Positions 1 through 12,316 of a stretch of DNA of 64,000 nucleotides are shown here, piece by piece. Source of the DNA: Methylobacterium sp. SyP6R. Lineage in GTDB: Bacteria; Pseudomonadota; Alphaproteobacteria; Rhizobiales; Beijerinckiaceae. How positions within the stretch are numbered: position 1 is the stretch's first letter; every line of letters begins with the position of its first letter. The notes beneath the pieces were generated by a model. The model was not told the DNA's origin. It made no database searches and saw only the letters and a program-made list of their open reading frames with translations. The position numbers and the translations under genes are program-made. The stretch is from NCBI RefSeq assembly GCF_019216885.1, contig NZ_JAAQRC020000001.1, forward strand, positions 5,459,501 to 5,523,500. Reading direction: 5' to 3'.

Positions 1-91
1 CGGCGCGAGGTACCGATCGGTGGGGGCACCCCCGCAGCACGTCCTGCATACCGCCCGGCCAGCGCGACCGCCAACGCGGCCGGACCGCGTC

Positions 92-1069
92 TCAGCCCGC
101 GCGCCTTTCCGAGAGGCACCCCAACCCCGCCAGCGTCTCCCGCGCCGCCACGTCGAGCGGGGTATGCGGCTCGTGCCCGAGAAATTCCATCAGCCCGGCA
201 TTGTCCATCCGCAGCGGTTCCCGCCACAGGTAGCGCATTTCGCGGATCTCCCGCGCCAGCGGCCAGAACGGCGCGGCGAGCGGCAGGAGGCCCCAGGGGA
301 AGCGCCGCACCTTCACTTTGCCGCCGGCCGCGCGGGCGATGGCGGCGATCATCTGCCGGCCGTCCGGGTCCCAGTGGCCGTCCATGTTGAACGTCGCGAA
401 GCGGGGCAGGTCCGCCTCGCGCGCGGCCAGCCGCACCAACGTCTCGGCGACGTCGGGCAGGTAGGCCCATTGGTGGCCGATCCCCGGGGTACCCGGATCG
501 AGCACGGTTCGCACCGGCTTGCCCGGCCGCACCAGGGCGGCGGAGAACCAGGAATTGGCGGTGGTGCGCGGGCCGAAGAAGTCGCCGGCCCGCAGGACCA
601 GGCTGCGTATGCCGGACTCGCGCAGGCCGTCCTCCATGGCGATGCGGATGCGGCCCTTCGCGGTCCGGGGCGTCCGGGGCGCATCGGCGCCCGGGTTCGG
701 GCCGGCGTCGCGTCCGTAGACGTAGACGTTGCCGGGCAGGATCAACCGGGCCTCGGCGGCCCGGGCGGCCGCGATCGAGGCGTCGAGCATCGGCAGGACC
801 AGCCGGTCCCAGTCGCGGTAGCCCGGCGGGTTGACCGCGTGGACGATCAGCGACGCGCCCGAGGCCGCCGCGATCACGTCGCCGGGCACCATCGCGTCGC
901 CCCGCATCCAGGCGAAGCCGTCCGCCTCATGGGCGACACCCTCCCGGGCGAGGCGGGCCGGATCGCGGTGCAGGGCCCGCACCGTCCAGCCCTCGGTCAG
1001 GAGGCGCCGCGCCACCGCGCCTCCCACCCCGCCCGTCGCGCCCAGCACCAGGGCCGTCCTCGTCGTCAT
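92..1069 (-). CDS. NAD(P)-dependent epimerase/SDR family protein
   Basis: 325 aa extended-type SDR, probably a nucleoside-sugar epimerase-like or NAD(P)H-binding oxidoreductase; the substrate is unknown. The N-terminus carries the dinucleotide-binding glycine motif GATGGVGGAVARRL (about residues 10-23). Further on it has an IVHAVNPPGYRDWD stretch and a YVYGRD motif that fits the catalytic Tyr region, although the classical YxxxK is not clear. I chose the ATG at 1069 because GAGGAG sits just upstream and the protein then begins directly at the Rossmann fold. It is divergent from the LysR gene, so that regulator probably controls it. Confidence 0.8.
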   Translation of the reverse strand: MTTRTALVLGATGGVGGAVARRLLTEGWTVRALHRDPARLAREGVAHEADGFAWMRGDAMVPGDVIAAASGASLIVHAVNPPGYRDWDRLVLPMLDASIAAARAAEARLILPGNVYVYGRDAGPNPGADAPRTPRTAKGRIRIAMEDGLRESGIRSLVLRAGDFFGPRTTANSWFSAALVRPGKPVRTVLDPGTPGIGHQWAYLPDVAETLVRLAAREADLPRFATFNMDGHWDPDGRQMIAAIARAAGGKVKVRRFPWGLLPLAAPFWPLAREIREMRYLWREPLRMDNAGLMEFLGHEPHTPLDVAARETLAGLGCLSERRAG

Positions 1070-1150
1070 CGCGCGCTCCTCGTTCGCCGTCGGCGAAAGA
1101 TGTGCCAGGGGAGGGGTACGACGAGAATTGCCGAAGCACGGCGAGTCGCT

Positions 1151-1164
1151 ATACGATTTCGTAT
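1151..1164. promoter_or_regulatory. Perfect palindrome overlapping the lysR start
   Basis: ATACGA-TT-TCGTAT is a perfect 6-bp inverted repeat with a 2-nt spacer. It overlaps a possible -10 (TATACG, 1150-1155), which lies 16 nt after TTGCCG (1128-1133), and it reaches into the start codon at 1163. LysR proteins usually bind T-N11-A-type palindromes in such divergent gaps, so this is a candidate autoregulatory operator. If the -10 is right, the mRNA would be nearly leaderless. Confidence 0.5.
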
Positions 1165-2047
1165 GGCCGAACCGAGCTGGGACCATTTTCGCGCCGCGCT
1201 CGCCGTGCTGGAGGAGGGCTCGCTTTCCGGCGCTGCCCGGGCGCTCGGCCTGACGCAGCCGACCCTCGGCCGGCAGGTCGCGGCCCTGGAGCAGGCCTTG
1301 GGCACGGCCCTGTTCACCCGCTCGCCCACCGGCCTCGTGCCGACCGAGGCCGCCCTGACCCTCGCCCCCTATGCGCGCTCCCTGAAGGCGACCGCGGAGG
1401 CGCTACGCCGGGCGGTGGCGGCGGATGCGGAGGGACTGTCGGGCCGGGTGCGGATCACGGCGTCCGAGGTCGTCGGCGCCGAGGTGCTGCCGCCGATCCT
1501 GGCTGCCTTGCACGCGCGCCATCCGGGTCTCGCCCTCGACGTGGTGCTGTCCGACCGGATGCAGGACCTGCTGCGGCGGGATGCCGATATCGCCGTGCGG
1601 ATGGCTCCGCCGACGCAAGAGGCGCTGGTGGCGCGGCGGGTCGGCACCGTGACCTTGGGCCTCTACGGCCACCGCCGCTACCTTGAGCGGCGCGGCGTAC
1701 CGGAAGTCCCGGCGGATCTGGCGCAGCACAGCGTGATCGGCTTCGACGCCGAGACGCCGTTCCTGCGGGCGATGATGCGGGTGACGCCCGCGCTCGGTGA
1801 GACCTCCTTCGCCTGGCGCAGCGACAGCACGCTGGCCCAGCTCGCGGCGCTCCGGGCCGGCTTCGGCCTCGGCGCCTGCCACACGGCGCTCGCCGCCCGC
1901 GACCCGGAGCTGATCCGGGTGCTGCCGGAGATTTTTTGGGAGTTGCCGACCTTCGTGGTGATGCACGAGGACCTGCGCGCCTTGCGGCGCTGCCGGATGG
2001 TGTTCGACGCCCTGGCGGAGGGGATGGCGGAGTATTGCCGGGAGTGA
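1163..2047 (+). CDS. LysR family transcriptional regulator
   Basis: 294 aa. The N-terminal winged HTH (residues about 5-65) contains LSGAARALGLTQPTLGRQVA, the typical LysR recognition helix region. It is followed by a periplasmic-binding-like effector domain (about 90-290; RVGTVTLGLYGHRRYL and similar). The open frame extends far upstream, but homology begins at the ATG at 1163. It is divergent from the SDR epimerase, the usual arrangement for a LysR regulator and its target. The effector is unknown. Confidence 0.88.
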   Translation: MAEPSWDHFRAALAVLEEGSLSGAARALGLTQPTLGRQVAALEQALGTALFTRSPTGLVPTEAALTLAPYARSLKATAEALRRAVAADAEGLSGRVRITASEVVGAEVLPPILAALHARHPGLALDVVLSDRMQDLLRRDADIAVRMAPPTQEALVARRVGTVTLGLYGHRRYLERRGVPEVPADLAQHSVIGFDAETPFLRAMMRVTPALGETSFAWRSDSTLAQLAALRAGFGLGACHTALAARDPELIRVLPEIFWELPTFVVMHEDLRALRRCRMVFDALAEGMAEYCRE

Positions 2048-2070
2048 GCCCGGTTAAGCCTCGCCACCCC

Positions 2071-5794
<3,724 letters not shown>

Positions 5795-5803
5795 TCGGCG
5801 GAC

Positions 5804-6700
5804 GTGCCCGGTCTCGTCGCGGTCGTCGTCGCGCATGACAGTGCCGGCGTGCTGCCGGCCTGTCTCGCGGCGCTCGCCCGCGAGCACGTGCCGGCCCTCG
5901 TCGTCGACAATGCCAGCCGCGACGGCTCGGCGGACCTCGCCGCCCGTCTCGGCGCGAGGGTGCTGCGGCTGCCCCGCAACGAGGGCTACGGCCGGGCCAA
6001 CAATGCCGGCATCTGGGCGGCGGGGCGGGCGGAATACGCGCTGATCGTCAACCCCGACGTGGAGTTGCAGCCGGGTGCGGCCGACGCGTTGCTCGCCGCG
6101 GCCGAGGCCTATCCCGATGCCGGGCTGTTCGCGCCGCGCATCGTCGAGCCGGACGGGCGCTTCTTCTTCCAGCCGCGCTCGCTGCTCGCGCCCTATCTCA
6201 CCAATCCTGGCGGTAAGCTCCATCCGCCCGAGGCCGATGCCTGCGCGCCGTTCCTGTCCGGCGCCTGCCTGATGGTGCGCCGCGACCTGTTCCTGGCGCT
6301 CGGCGGGTTCGATCCGAACATCTTCCTGTTCTACGAGGACGACGACCTCTGCCGCCGGATCGCCGACGGGGGGAGGGCGCTGATCCACGTCCATGGCGCC
6401 GTGGCGCTCCACGGCCGCGGCGCATCGAGCGCGCCGGAGCCCGGCCGGGTGCGCCGCTCGCGCTGGCACCAGGCCTGGTCGCGGGCCTACGTCTCGCGCA
6501 AATACGGCCTGCCCGACCCGACCGGGGCGATGCTGGTCAAGAACGGGATCAAGGCGCTGCTCGCCGCCCTGGCCTTCCGGCGCTCCGGGTTGGAGCGCTA
6601 CGGCGGCTCGGTCGCCGGCGCCTGGGCGGCCCGCAAGGGCCGCACGGCGCTGGCGCAGGAGGGCCTGGCCGAGGCGCCGCCGGAGGCTGCGCCGTGGTGA
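5804..6700 (+). CDS. Family 2 glycosyltransferase (rhamnosyltransferase-like)
   Basis: 298 aa GT-A fold transferase, probably acting in surface polysaccharide synthesis at the cytoplasmic face. Motifs: VDNASRDGSADLA, NEGYGRANNAGIWA, LIVNPDVEL (DXD equivalent), and FLFYEDDDLCRRI, the acceptor-side acidic motif of WbbL-like rhamnosyltransferases. The GTG start at 5804 lies 9 nt after aspS. The 3' end overlaps the acyltransferase gene by 7 nt, so the two are probably cotranslated. The sugar donor cannot be told from the sequence. Confidence 0.85.
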   Translation: MPGLVAVVVAHDSAGVLPACLAALAREHVPALVVDNASRDGSADLAARLGARVLRLPRNEGYGRANNAGIWAAGRAEYALIVNPDVELQPGAADALLAAAEAYPDAGLFAPRIVEPDGRFFFQPRSLLAPYLTNPGGKLHPPEADACAPFLSGACLMVRRDLFLALGGFDPNIFLFYEDDDLCRRIADGGRALIHVHGAVALHGRGASSAPEPGRVRRSRWHQAWSRAYVSRKYGLPDPTGAMLVKNGIKALLAALAFRRSGLERYGGSVAGAWAARKGRTALAQEGLAEAPPEAAPW

Positions 6701-7746
6701 CGGTCGCCGACGGTCTCGCCCGACCGCACAACGCCTTCGGGGCGGTCCGGCTGGCGCTGGCGCTCCTCGTCGTGGTCTCGCACGCCTTCAGCGTCACCAC
6801 CGGCGCCGTCCTCGACGAGCCGCTGATGCATCTCACCGGCTACACGCTGGGCGAGCACGCAGTGAACGGCTTCTTCGCCGTCTCCGGCTTCCTCGTCACG
6901 ATGAGCCTGATGCGCCGCGGCCCGCGCGACTACGTCGTCGCCCGGGCGTTGCGCATCGTCCCCGGGCTGGTGGCGGCGACCCTCGTCGTGGCCCTCGGCC
7001 TCGGCAGCCTGATGACCACCTCGAGCCTCCCGGCCTATTGGAGCGATCCGGGCCTGTGGCGGTTCATCCAAGGAACGCTCACCACCTTCAAGAGCAATGC
7101 CGCCCTGCCGGGGGTCTTCTCGGACAACCCGTTCCGGTTCCCGATGGGCACGGTCTGGACGCTCAAATACGAGGTCCTGTGCTACCTCGGCCTGCTGGCG
7201 GCGGGACTTTTCGGAGCTCTGCGCCAGCGCTGGCTCGCTCCGCTTCTGGTCGCCGGACTCTTCGTGGCCCTTAGCCTCGCCGGCCTGCGGGCTGGCGAGA
7301 TGCCGAAGGGCCTCGAGACGAGTTTGCGCCTGCCGCTGATCTTCGCCGCCGGCGCCGCGCTCTTCCTCCATGCCGATCGCGCCCGGCTGAGCTGGCCGCT
7401 CGCCTTCGCGCTGCTCGCGCTCGCGGCTCTCCTGCACGGCACCGCCCTCTACCCGCCCGCGCTCTTCCTCGCCGAGGCCTATGCCGTCCTCTGCCTCGGC
7501 CTCAGACCCCCCCTGCGGCACCCCGCCCTCGATCCGCGGGCCGACCTCTCCTACGGCACCTATCTCTACGGCTGGCCGATCCAGCAGAGCCTGCACGCGC
7601 TGTTTCCCGCGGTCTCGGCCGGGTGGCTGCTGCCGCCCTCGCTCCTCCTCACCCTCGCGGTGGCGGCCCTGTCCTGGCACTTCGTCGAGCGGCCGGCGCT
7701 CGGCTGGAAGGCGAGGCTGATCGGGCGGCGGGCGGCCGCGGACTGA
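6694..7746 (+). CDS. Acyltransferase 3 family membrane protein (OafA/YrhL type)
   Basis: 350 aa integral membrane O-acyltransferase with about ten hydrophobic segments. The N-terminus has the family pattern RLALALLVVVSHAFSV, with the conserved His, and later segments include VNGFFAVSGFLVT and SYGTYLYGWPIQQ, both typical of the family. It probably acylates a surface glycan made by the preceding glycosyltransferase, whose 3' end it overlaps by 7 nt. The GTG at 6694 is taken as start because no internal Met precedes the first membrane segment. Confidence 0.85.
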   Translation: MVTVADGLARPHNAFGAVRLALALLVVVSHAFSVTTGAVLDEPLMHLTGYTLGEHAVNGFFAVSGFLVTMSLMRRGPRDYVVARALRIVPGLVAATLVVALGLGSLMTTSSLPAYWSDPGLWRFIQGTLTTFKSNAALPGVFSDNPFRFPMGTVWTLKYEVLCYLGLLAAGLFGALRQRWLAPLLVAGLFVALSLAGLRAGEMPKGLETSLRLPLIFAAGAALFLHADRARLSWPLAFALLALAALLHGTALYPPALFLAEAYAVLCLGLRPPLRHPALDPRADLSYGTYLYGWPIQQSLHALFPAVSAGWLLPPSLLLTLAVAALSWHFVERPALGWKARLIGRRAAAD

Positions 7747-7934
7747 CGCGGGCCGAGGCCCCGCCCTCCGCGGCGTTGCCGAAAATTTGAGCAAAACCGC
7801 CCCAGCCCCGGCGTGATCCGCACCACCCGGCCTGACCCAGCGCGAAGTCGGGGGGCGCCTCTGTGAACAGGACGCATTTCCTTTGCCTTGGCCCCCGTCT
7901 TGCGTCTAGCTTCGGGTCAAACAGAGGGACGCCC

Positions 7935-9374
7935 ATGCCGCTCAGCGCGTTCGACGAAATGACGGGAACTCAGGAGAGCGGACTGAGCCCGGCCGCCGTG
8001 CGCGAGGCGTACGCGGCGCTTAAAACCTGGCTCGAAAATACTCCGCCCGAGCACTTCGACACGCGGCGCAGCCAGGCGGAATTGTTCTTCCGCCGGATCG
8101 GGATCACCTTCGCGGTCTATGGCGACAACGAGTCGACGGAGCGGCTGATCCCGTTCGACATCATCCCGCGGGTGCTGACCAAGCCCGAATGGGGTTTCCT
8201 CGAACGCGGCCTGAAGCAGCGCGTCACCGCGCTCAACATGTTCCTGGCCGACATCTACGGCCCGCAGGACTGCATCAAGGCCGGGATCATCCCGGGCGAC
8301 CTCGTCTTCCGCAACCCGCATTACCGGCTGGAGATGCGGGATTTCGAGGTACCGCACGGCAAGTACGTCCACATCGCCGGCATCGATATCGTGCGCACCG
8401 GCGAAGACCAGTTCTTCGTGCTGGAGGACAATGCCCGCACGCCGTCGGGGGTCTCCTACATGCTGGAGAACCGCGAGGTGATGCTGCGGCTCTTCCCCGA
8501 ACTGTTCTCCAAGCACCGGGTCTCCCCGGTCGAGGCCTATCCGGACGCGCTGCTCGCGACCCTGCGCAGCCTGGCGCCGATGCGCGCCGCCCGCGACCCG
8601 AGCGTGGTGCTGCTGACCCCCGGCCGCTTCAACTCGGCCTTCTACGAGCACTCGTTCCTGGCCGACAAGCTCGGCGTCGACCTCGTCGAGGCCTCCGACC
8701 TCTTCACCAAGGACGACGTGGTCTACATGCGGACCACCGAGGGGCCGCGGCGCGTCGACGTGATCTACCGGCGCATCGACGACGACTTCCTCGATCCGCT
8801 GGTGTTCCGGCCCGATTCGGTCCTCGGCGTGCCCGGCCTGATGAGCGCCTACCAGAGCGGCAGCGTCACGCTCGCGAACGCGGTCGGCACCGGCATCGCC
8901 GACGACAAGGCGGTCTACAGCTACATGCCGGAAATCGTGCGCTTCTTCACCGGCGAGGAGCCGATCCTGCACAACGTGCCGACCTTCCGCTGCCGCGAGA
9001 AGGAGGCGTTGTCCTACGTGCTCGCCAATCTCGGCGACCTGGTGGTCAAGGAGGTCAACGGCTCGGGCGGCTACGGCATGCTGGTCGGCCCCCACGCCAC
9101 GAAGCGCGAGATCGAGGAATTCGGCCGCAAGCTGCGCCACGCGCCGGACGGATTCATCGCCCAGCCGACCCTGGCACTCTCGACCTGCCCGACCTTCGTC
9201 GCCTCCGGCGTCGCGCCCCGCCACGTCGACCTGCGGCCCTTCGTGCTCTCGGGCGCCGACGACATCCGCATCGTGCCCGGCGGCCTGACCCGGGTCGCCC
9301 TCAAGGAGGGCTCGCTCGTGGTCAATTCGAGCCAGGGCGGCGGCACCAAGGATACCTGGGTGCTCGACGGCTGA
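7935..9374 (+). CDS. Circularly permuted ATP-grasp protein
   Basis: 479 aa protein of the DUF404/DUF407 circularly permuted ATP-grasp family, predicted to form amide bonds. Characteristic segments: TLNMFLADIYGPQ-type (here ALNMFLADIYGPQ), VFRNPHYRLEMRDF, FVLEDNARTPSGVSYMLENR, VVKEVNGSGGYGMLVGP (nucleotide-binding) and VDLRPFVLSGADDIRIVPGG. It heads a unit with the alpha-E protein, a transglutaminase-like protein and Anbu, a recurrent neighbourhood predicted to be a peptide-modification system. The ATG at 7935 follows AGAGGGACGCCC. TTGCCT-N16-TCTAGC about 30-50 nt upstream is a possible promoter. Confidence 0.9.
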   Translation: MPLSAFDEMTGTQESGLSPAAVREAYAALKTWLENTPPEHFDTRRSQAELFFRRIGITFAVYGDNESTERLIPFDIIPRVLTKPEWGFLERGLKQRVTALNMFLADIYGPQDCIKAGIIPGDLVFRNPHYRLEMRDFEVPHGKYVHIAGIDIVRTGEDQFFVLEDNARTPSGVSYMLENREVMLRLFPELFSKHRVSPVEAYPDALLATLRSLAPMRAARDPSVVLLTPGRFNSAFYEHSFLADKLGVDLVEASDLFTKDDVVYMRTTEGPRRVDVIYRRIDDDFLDPLVFRPDSVLGVPGLMSAYQSGSVTLANAVGTGIADDKAVYSYMPEIVRFFTGEEPILHNVPTFRCREKEALSYVLANLGDLVVKEVNGSGGYGMLVGPHATKREIEEFGRKLRHAPDGFIAQPTLALSTCPTFVASGVAPRHVDLRPFVLSGADDIRIVPGGLTRVALKEGSLVVNSSQGGGTKDTWVLDG

Positions 9375-9398
9375 GCGGCCCTTTCGCTCGTGAGAACG

Positions 9399-9421
9399 GG
9401 ACCGGGCCCGACGCCCGGTCC
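9399..9421 (+). other. GC hairpin between ATP-grasp and alpha-E genes
   Basis: GGACCGGGC and GCCCGGTCC pair around a 5-nt loop in the 83-nt gap. No T-run follows, so it is more likely an mRNA-stability or processing hairpin within the operon than a terminator. Confidence 0.4.
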
Positions 9422-9457
9422 GCCCGCACCACCCAAAGCGTGAGCCATCCGCCCGCC

Positions 9458-10402
9458 ATGCTCTCCCGCACCGCCGACAACCTGTACTGGCTCTCGCGCT
9501 ACGCCGAGCGCGCCGACTTCGTCGCCCGCATCCTCGACGCCGCCCTGCGCCTCTCCGCCCTGCCGGCCAATTACGGCGGCGGCGACGCGAACGAATGGGA
9601 ATCGGCCCTGGCCTCGGCCGGCAACATCGATCTCTTTCGGCCGCTCTACGACAGCGTCAACGAGCACACCGTCCGCGACTTCCTGGCCTTCAGCCCCAAC
9701 AACCCGTCCTCGATCCGCTCCTGCCTCCAGACCGCACGGGAGAATGCCCGCAGCGTGCGCACGGCGCTGACCAGCGAGATGTGGGAGGCGATCAACGAGG
9801 CCTACCTGCACCTGCGCAGCTTCGAGGGCCGGGACATGACCCGGGAGGAATTCGCCCGCTTCCTCGACTGGGTGAAGGGCGTGTCGCTGGCCTTCGACGG
9901 CTCGGCCTACCGCACGATGCTGCGCAACGACGCCTACTGGTTCACCCGGCTCGGCGTCGCCATCGAGCGGGCGGACAACACCGCCCGCATCCTCGACGTG
10001 AAGTACCACGTGCTTCTCCCCGAGACCGAGCGGGTCGGCGGCAGCCTCGACTACTTCCAGTGGACCACGATCCTGCGCGAGGTCTCGGCGCTCACTGCCT
10101 ATCACTGGGTCTATCGCGAGAGCATCAAGCCCTGGCTGGTCGCCGACCTCTTGATCCTCAACCGCGAGATGCCGCGCTCGCTCGCCAATTGCTACGAGAT
10201 GCTGGTCAACAACCTCGACCGCATCGCCGACGCCTATGGCCGCCGGGGCCCGAGCCAGCGACTCGCCCGCGGCATGCTCGCCAAGCTCGACGACACCACG
10301 GTGGACGAGATCTTCGCCTCCGGCCTGCACGAGTTCATCGAGGCGTTCATCGCCGAGAACAACCGGCTCGGGGCGGCGATCGTCGAGCAGTATCTGGGCT
10401 GA
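9458..10402 (+). CDS. Alpha-E domain protein (DUF403)
   Basis: 314 aa, all-helical alpha-E family protein. It opens with the hallmark MLSRTADNLYWLSRYAERAD and contains repeated ERADNTARILD-type helices (here about residues 165-185), with conserved acidic and arginine residues. Its biochemical role is not established; it nearly always accompanies circularly permuted ATP-grasp proteins and is thought to work with them, possibly in peptide or amide-bond synthesis. It is the second gene of the four-gene unit. The ATG at 9458 is the family start. Confidence 0.9.
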   Translation: MLSRTADNLYWLSRYAERADFVARILDAALRLSALPANYGGGDANEWESALASAGNIDLFRPLYDSVNEHTVRDFLAFSPNNPSSIRSCLQTARENARSVRTALTSEMWEAINEAYLHLRSFEGRDMTREEFARFLDWVKGVSLAFDGSAYRTMLRNDAYWFTRLGVAIERADNTARILDVKYHVLLPETERVGGSLDYFQWTTILREVSALTAYHWVYRESIKPWLVADLLILNREMPRSLANCYEMLVNNLDRIADAYGRRGPSQRLARGMLAKLDDTTVDEIFASGLHEFIEAFIAENNRLGAAIVEQYLG

Positions 10403-10500
10403 AGCCCCCCACGCCCGGACGGTTTCGCCCACGAGCGGGACGGTGTATGACCGCCCCGCACGGCTTGAAGCTTTAGCGTGACAGCGAGCATCGCGACCCC

Positions 10501-11415
10501 ATGCGCATCCGCGTCGTCCACGAGACGGTTTATCGATACGACAGCCCGGCCCGGGGCCTGATCCAGATGCTGCGGCTGACGCCGCGCGACCATGACGGCC
10601 AGCACGTGCGCGCCTGGCGCATCGAGCCGACCGTCGACGGCCGCCTGAGCCGGCGCGAGGACGGCTTCGGCAACATCGTCCACGTCTTCAGCGCCGACGG
10701 CCTCGAGGAGGCGATGACGATCCGGGTCACCGGCGAGGTCGAGACCACCGAGACCCATGGGGTGATGCGCGGCATCTCCGAGTGGCTGCCGGACCCGTTC
10801 TACTTACGCGAATCGCGCTTCGCCGTCGCCGACGAGGCGATCCGGGCCTTCGCCGACGAGACGGTGGGCGACAGCGCCGATCCCCTCGACCGGCTGCACC
10901 GGCTGCTCGCCGGCGTCCACCAGGCGGTCGATTACGCCCCCGGCCCGACCGGGGCCACCACCACCGCGGCGGAGGTCTTCGCCCTGCGCAAGGGCGTGGC
11001 GCCGGACGTCGCCCACGTCTTCATCGCGGCGGCGCGCCACCTCGAGATCCCGGTGCGCTACGTCACGGGCTATTACTGGCGGCCCGACACCGCGGAGCAG
11101 GAGGCCGGCCACGCCTGGGTCGAGGCCCGGGTGCCGGATCTCGGCTGGGTCGGGTTCGATCCCGCCCACGGCATCGCCGTGACGGAAGCCCATCTGCGGG
11201 TGGCGATCGGCCTCGATTATCTCGACGCCGCGCCGGTCCGCGGCAGCCGCACCGGCGGCGGCACCGAGACCATGACGGTCCGGGTGCGGGTCGACGATGC
11301 CCAGGCCACGCAACAATCCGAGAAGGACCGGGCCGAGAACAAGCAGGCCGAGACGGAGCAGGCTCACGCGCAGGCGCAGCAGGCTCCGGCCGCGCAGAGT
11401 CAGGCCCAGGTCTGA
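10501..11415 (+). CDS. Transglutaminase-like protein lacking catalytic Cys
   Basis: 304 aa. A bacterial transglutaminase N-terminal beta domain (MRIRVVHETVYRYDSPARG) precedes a transglutaminase-like core with HAWVEAR (His) and GWVGFDPAHG (Asp). The position that is normally G-V-C-Q-D reads G-V-A-P-D, with Ala at residue 167, and the whole protein contains no cysteine. It therefore keeps the fold and two of the triad residues but cannot use a Cys nucleophile. The last 40 residues are a Gln/Ala/Glu-rich tail. It lies between the alpha-E and Anbu genes. A binding or scaffold role is inferred. Confidence 0.85.
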   Translation: MRIRVVHETVYRYDSPARGLIQMLRLTPRDHDGQHVRAWRIEPTVDGRLSRREDGFGNIVHVFSADGLEEAMTIRVTGEVETTETHGVMRGISEWLPDPFYLRESRFAVADEAIRAFADETVGDSADPLDRLHRLLAGVHQAVDYAPGPTGATTTAAEVFALRKGVAPDVAHVFIAAARHLEIPVRYVTGYYWRPDTAEQEAGHAWVEARVPDLGWVGFDPAHGIAVTEAHLRVAIGLDYLDAAPVRGSRTGGGTETMTVRVRVDDAQATQQSEKDRAENKQAETEQAHAQAQQAPAAQSQAQV

Positions 11416-11566
11416 CGCGCCGCCTGTGGCACCGCCGCGATAGGGGCGGGCCACCTCACCTGGGGGCAGCGAATTCGGCTGGATTCGCCGCACGGGCTGC
11501 GCCAGGGTGGCGCCCGCGCGCGGTGCCGGACCGCCCGCATGACGGCTCGCCGGGGGGCGGTGTGCG

Positions 11567-12316
11567 ATGACCTATTGCGTCGGGATCCTGGTCGAAGAGG
11601 GTCTCGTCATGATCGCCGATACCCGCACCAATGCGGGGCTCGACGACATCTCGACCTATCGCAAGCTGCACATGTTCACCAAGCCCGGCGAGCGGGTTCT
11701 GGCGTTGGCCTCGGCCGGCAACCTGTCGGTGACGCAGTCGGTGCTCTCGCTCCTGACCGAGGGCGTCGAGGATCCCGATACCGGCAAGCCGGAGACGATC
11801 TACGACGCGCCGACGATGTTCCGCGCCGCCCAGCTCATCGGCCGCGCGATCCGGAAAGTCCGGGCGATCGAGCGCGCCGGGTTCGAGGCGGCGCAGCTGC
11901 GCTTCGAGGTGTCGTTCCTGTTCGGCGGCCAGATCGGCGACGGGCCGATGCGGCTCTACATGATCTACTCGGCCGGCAACTTCATCGCCTGCAGCCAGGA
12001 CGCCCCGTTCCTGCAGATCGGCGAGCACAAATACGGCAAGCCGATCCTCGATCGCGCCGTCACCTACAAGACCGACATCTACGACGCGCTCAAGGTCGGC
12101 CTCGTGTCGATGGATTCGACCATGCGGTCGAATCTCGGCGTCGGCCTGCCGATCGACCTGACGGTGATCCGCCGCAACACCTGCGACACCGAGGTGCTGC
12201 ACCGGATCGAGGCCGGCGAGCCGTATTTCCACGACCTGCGCGAACGCTGGTCGGCGGCGCTCCGTGCGGCGCATCGGGCGATCCCGCGACCGCCTTATGG
12301 ACCGGGGGTGAAGTAG
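11567..12316 (+). CDS. Anbu-type proteasome-like peptidase
   Basis: 249 aa Ntn hydrolase related to the proteasome beta subunit and HslV. The mature enzyme should begin at Thr2 after Met removal (MTYCVGI). Asp18 in MIADTRTN and Lys33 in YRKLHMF match the catalytic Thr-Asp-Lys arrangement of the family. The length (about 240-250 aa) is right for Anbu, and there is no HslU-like ATPase nearby. It is the last gene of the ATP-grasp/alpha-E/transglutaminase-like unit, 151 nt after the previous stop. The substrate is unknown. Confidence 0.9.
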   Translation: MTYCVGILVEEGLVMIADTRTNAGLDDISTYRKLHMFTKPGERVLALASAGNLSVTQSVLSLLTEGVEDPDTGKPETIYDAPTMFRAAQLIGRAIRKVRAIERAGFEAAQLRFEVSFLFGGQIGDGPMRLYMIYSAGNFIACSQDAPFLQIGEHKYGKPILDRAVTYKTDIYDALKVGLVSMDSTMRSNLGVGLPIDLTVIRRNTCDTEVLHRIEAGEPYFHDLRERWSAALRAAHRAIPRPPYGPGVK

